DNA from: Paenalcaligenes sp050487225
Lineage (GTDB): Bacteria; Pseudomonadota; Gammaproteobacteria; Burkholderiales; Burkholderiaceae_B
Assembly: GCF_050487225.1 (NCBI RefSeq)
Contig: NZ_JBKQGY010000003.1
Span: 124,001 to 188,000, forward strand
Length of the DNA: 64,000 bases
Direction: 5' to 3'
Shown here: positions 62,073 through 64,000 of the stretch, piece after piece
Layout of the letters: each line of letters starts with the position of its first letter
Numbering within the stretch: the first letter of the stretch is position 1
Translations under genes and position numbers: made by a program
The notes under the pieces: generated by a model
Database searches by the model: none
The model's input: only the letters and a program-made list of their open reading frames with translations
Told to the model about the DNA's origin: nothing

Positions 62073-63134
62073 TTAAGAAATAATCCAGTTGTTAAAGCGC
62101 TCCGTCACTTCCTGACGGTTCGCTGCCCACCACTCAGGGCTTGGCAATGCCATGTTGGTAAAGTTCTGTGGTGCGCTAGGAAGAATTTCTGCCCGTTCTG
62201 GCGAAATAAACTCAAACGCTTCTTGGTTGGTAGGCCCGTATGCCAGTTCATCGGTGAACAAGGCTTGGCGCTGTTTGTCGGCACAAAAACGTACAAACTC
62301 TTTGGCTATGTCAGCGCGTGGTGTGCCGCGAGGAATCCCCCACCCTTCGATGGAGTACAACCCTTCATTCCACACGATTTTGACCGGTGCCTCATTATCT
62401 ATAGCTGCTTGAGCCCTACCATTCCATGTAGAAATCATATCTACATCACCGTTTTGGATGGCTTGCATGGCTTGTGCGCCAGACGTCCACCAAATAGCGA
62501 TATGCGGTTTGATCTTATCTAGGCTACGGAAAGCACGGTCTACGTCCAGAGGATAGAGTTGATCCATCGGCACGCCATCCGCCATGAGCGCTTGCTCTAA
62601 GGTGTCGAGCGGATTGCGACGCAGCGAGCGACGCCCTGGAAACTTCTCTACGTTCCAGAAATCAGCCCATGTCTGCGGACCTTGCTCACCGTACTTGTCG
62701 GTTCTATAGGCCAATACCGTGGAGTAAATATCCACCCCCATCCATGTAGACGTTAGGGCCTCTGGAATCAGACCAGGCACGTCAGCTAACGTAAAGTCCA
62801 AAGGCTCCAGCAAGTTCTGTGATTCCAAATAAGGGATGTCTGCCGACAAGGTTAGCGTGGTCACATCCCAAATATAGTTTTTGGTCTGCACGATGGCGTT
62901 AATTTGAGCCACTGGCTGCGCCTCACGCGCCACGTTTACCACACGTATACCCGTTTCTTTTTCAAACGGATCGTAAAAGGCTTTACGGTACGCTGCAGAG
63001 TACGGACCACCCGGGTCAGCAACGATAAGTTTTTGGTCTTTGGCCCACGCCGCGCCTAAGCCAGTCCCCGCCAATGCCAAACCGCCTGTGGCTTGTAGTA
63101 TTCGGCGGCGCATCATACTTTTAGGTGTATCCAT
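62073..63134 (-). CDS. ABC transporter periplasmic binding protein, PotD-like, with Tat-type signal
   Basis: Extracellular receptor of the importer, 353 residues. The N terminus MRRRILQATGGLALAGTGLG has an RRxxL-like pattern that may direct Tat export; cleavage is near AWAKD. The mature part fits family 1 / PotD receptors (VADPGGPYSAAYRKAFYDPF, NYIWDVTTLTLSADIPYLES, MGVDIYSTVLAYRTDKYG, MISTWNGRAQAAIDNEAPVK). GGAGAGAG precedes the ATG. The ligand is unknown; relatives bind polyamines, opines or small acids. Confidence 0.9.
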   Translation of the reverse strand: MDTPKSMMRRRILQATGGLALAGTGLGAAWAKDQKLIVADPGGPYSAAYRKAFYDPFEKETGIRVVNVAREAQPVAQINAIVQTKNYIWDVTTLTLSADIPYLESQNLLEPLDFTLADVPGLIPEALTSTWMGVDIYSTVLAYRTDKYGEQGPQTWADFWNVEKFPGRRSLRRNPLDTLEQALMADGVPMDQLYPLDVDRAFRSLDKIKPHIAIWWTSGAQAMQAIQNGDVDMISTWNGRAQAAIDNEAPVKIVWNEGLYSIEGWGIPRGTPRADIAKEFVRFCADKQRQALFTDELAYGPTNQEAFEFISPERAEILPSAPQNFTNMALPSPEWWAANRQEVTERFNNWIIS

Positions 63135-63203
63135 GTCTCTCTCCAGTGCACTCGTTTAGTGGTTCTTCACAGCACAGCCACAACTGATTTTTAGGTATGT
63201 AGA

Positions 63204-63983
63204 TTAGTGTGCGGCTTTACGATCTCTACGCACTTTGAAGAACTCTTCCATCATGCGTACAGGCTCACCACTGGCATACGATTCGGCATGTAGGCGTGTG
63301 GCGGCATCCATTGTTTCTGCAAAACTGGCTGCAGACATTTCTCTAAAGCGCTGCTTGTTCAAACGCATTGCTACAGGCGGCTTAGCGCCCAACTCTTGTG
63401 CTACTTCCATCGCTTTAGCAAACACTTGGTCTTCTGCCACCAAGTGATGAATCAGACCAATACGATGGCTTTCATCGGCTTCCATCATGCGGCCAGTCAA
63501 AGTGAGCTCAATGGTTCTAGACATACCCAACATCAGGTTCATGATCCACGGCCCGGTCACGCTCGCAATCCCAGAGTTAATTTCAGGCTGCCCCATTTTC
63601 ACGCCTGCGTGTGCAACACGTACGTCACCCAGCAAGGTGACTTGGAAGGCGGAACCTGCAGCAGTACCGTTCAACGCCATCACTAATGGTTTTTGCAGAT
63701 TACGCAGCACATCGTAAAAACGTTCCCAAGACTGAATCCATACCCCTGAATCACTGACGTCAAAGTTTTGCGCTTCTTCCAAATCTTGGCCCGCGCTAAA
63801 AGCACGATTACCTGCGCCCGTCATGATCAGTGAGCGAACGCTGTCATCGTGATCAAAGGTTTTTAGCGCCTGCATAATTTCTTCGCGCATCGCGCCATGC
63901 CATGCGTTTAGCTTCTCTGGTCGGTTCAAACGGATCACTGCAACGTTGCCAACTTTTTCTGTCTCGATAAACTTATTGCTCAT
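63204..63983 (-). CDS. Enoyl-CoA hydratase/isomerase family protein
   Basis: Crotonase-fold enzyme of 259 residues, first gene of the operon visible here. The oxyanion-hole segments (AFSAGQDLEEAQ and LNGTAAGSAFQVTLLGDVRV) and both acidic positions (Glu in KMGQPEINSGIAS and in SRTIELTLTGRMM) are kept, so hydratase activity is likely. AAAGG precedes the ATG, 17 bases from the window edge. With the CaiC-like ligase it could form a CaiD-like step on a betainyl-CoA, but generic beta-oxidation or aromatic-acid use cannot be excluded. Confidence 0.88.
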   Translation of the reverse strand: MSNKFIETEKVGNVAVIRLNRPEKLNAWHGAMREEIMQALKTFDHDDSVRSLIMTGAGNRAFSAGQDLEEAQNFDVSDSGVWIQSWERFYDVLRNLQKPLVMALNGTAAGSAFQVTLLGDVRVAHAGVKMGQPEINSGIASVTGPWIMNLMLGMSRTIELTLTGRMMEADESHRIGLIHHLVAEDQVFAKAMEVAQELGAKPPVAMRLNKQRFREMSAASFAETMDAATRLHAESYASGEPVRMMEEFFKVRRDRKAAH

Positions 63984-64000
63984 AAAATAACCTTTTATTG

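Overview
The window looks like chromosomal DNA from a betaproteobacterium, most likely Burkholderiales, family Alcaligenaceae. The evidence is the zapD-coaE-prepilin peptidase block, the gloB / methyltransferase-rnhA / dnaQ block, MdtAB-type and other RND pumps, LivJHMGF and TAXI-TRAP uptake systems, and a roughly even base composition judged by eye. Genus cannot be fixed from sequence alone. I saw no rRNA, tRNA, prophage, insertion sequence or CRISPR array.

Layout. 1-2.7 kb: mdtA and the start of mdtB, running off the left edge. 2.9-6.7 kb: zapD, coaE, a divergent prepilin peptidase, a lipoprotein, an orphan LuxR-type regulator and a YidB-like protein. 6.8-7.2 kb: five tandem 80-bp repeats. 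7.3-17 kb: an AmaB-type semialdehyde dehydrogenase divergent from an FAD amino-acid oxidase, a full LivJHMGF importer, an XRE-cupin regulator and an ornithine-cyclodeaminase-family reductase. Together these suggest a regulon for a cyclic or basic amino acid such as pipecolate or D-lysine. 17-22 kb: YcgR, a TAXI-TRAP transporter with its DUF1850 partner, an unknown protein and a candidate small RNA. 22.5-31.4 kb: a GNAT protein, a PAS sensor resembling a histidine pseudokinase, dnaQ, an RND pump apparently inserted between dnaQ and rnhA, and a methyltransferase. 31.4-34.4 kb: gloB, mltD, fabI. 34.4-35.1 kb: a gene-free convergent region holding a ~250-bp tandem duplication with long AT-rich hairpins. 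35-46 kb: GST, TrhO, a DUF457 membrane protein, AllE with a divergent LysR regulator, an FepA-like receptor behind a Fur-box-like site, GltS and GltX.

46-52.8 kb is the most distinctive region. It is a compact, mostly overlapping six-gene operon: an LtaS/OpgB-type phosphotransferase, a GtrA flippase, a polyprenyl-phosphate glycosyltransferase, an ArnT-like lipid-linked-sugar transferase, an OmpR-family regulator and its histidine kinase. Its promoter carries three CTTGAT hexamers at exact 11-bp spacing, the layout of a PmrA-type operator. I read it as a self-regulated envelope (LPS or glycan) modification module. 52.8-57.6 kb: pntAB, a lipoprotein, a tiny Ala/Lys-rich protein and YggT. 57.7-64 kb: an operon joining a polyamine-type ABC importer with a fused permease to a CaiC-like acyl-CoA ligase and an enoyl-CoA hydratase, suggesting uptake and CoA-dependent breakdown of a charged organic acid.
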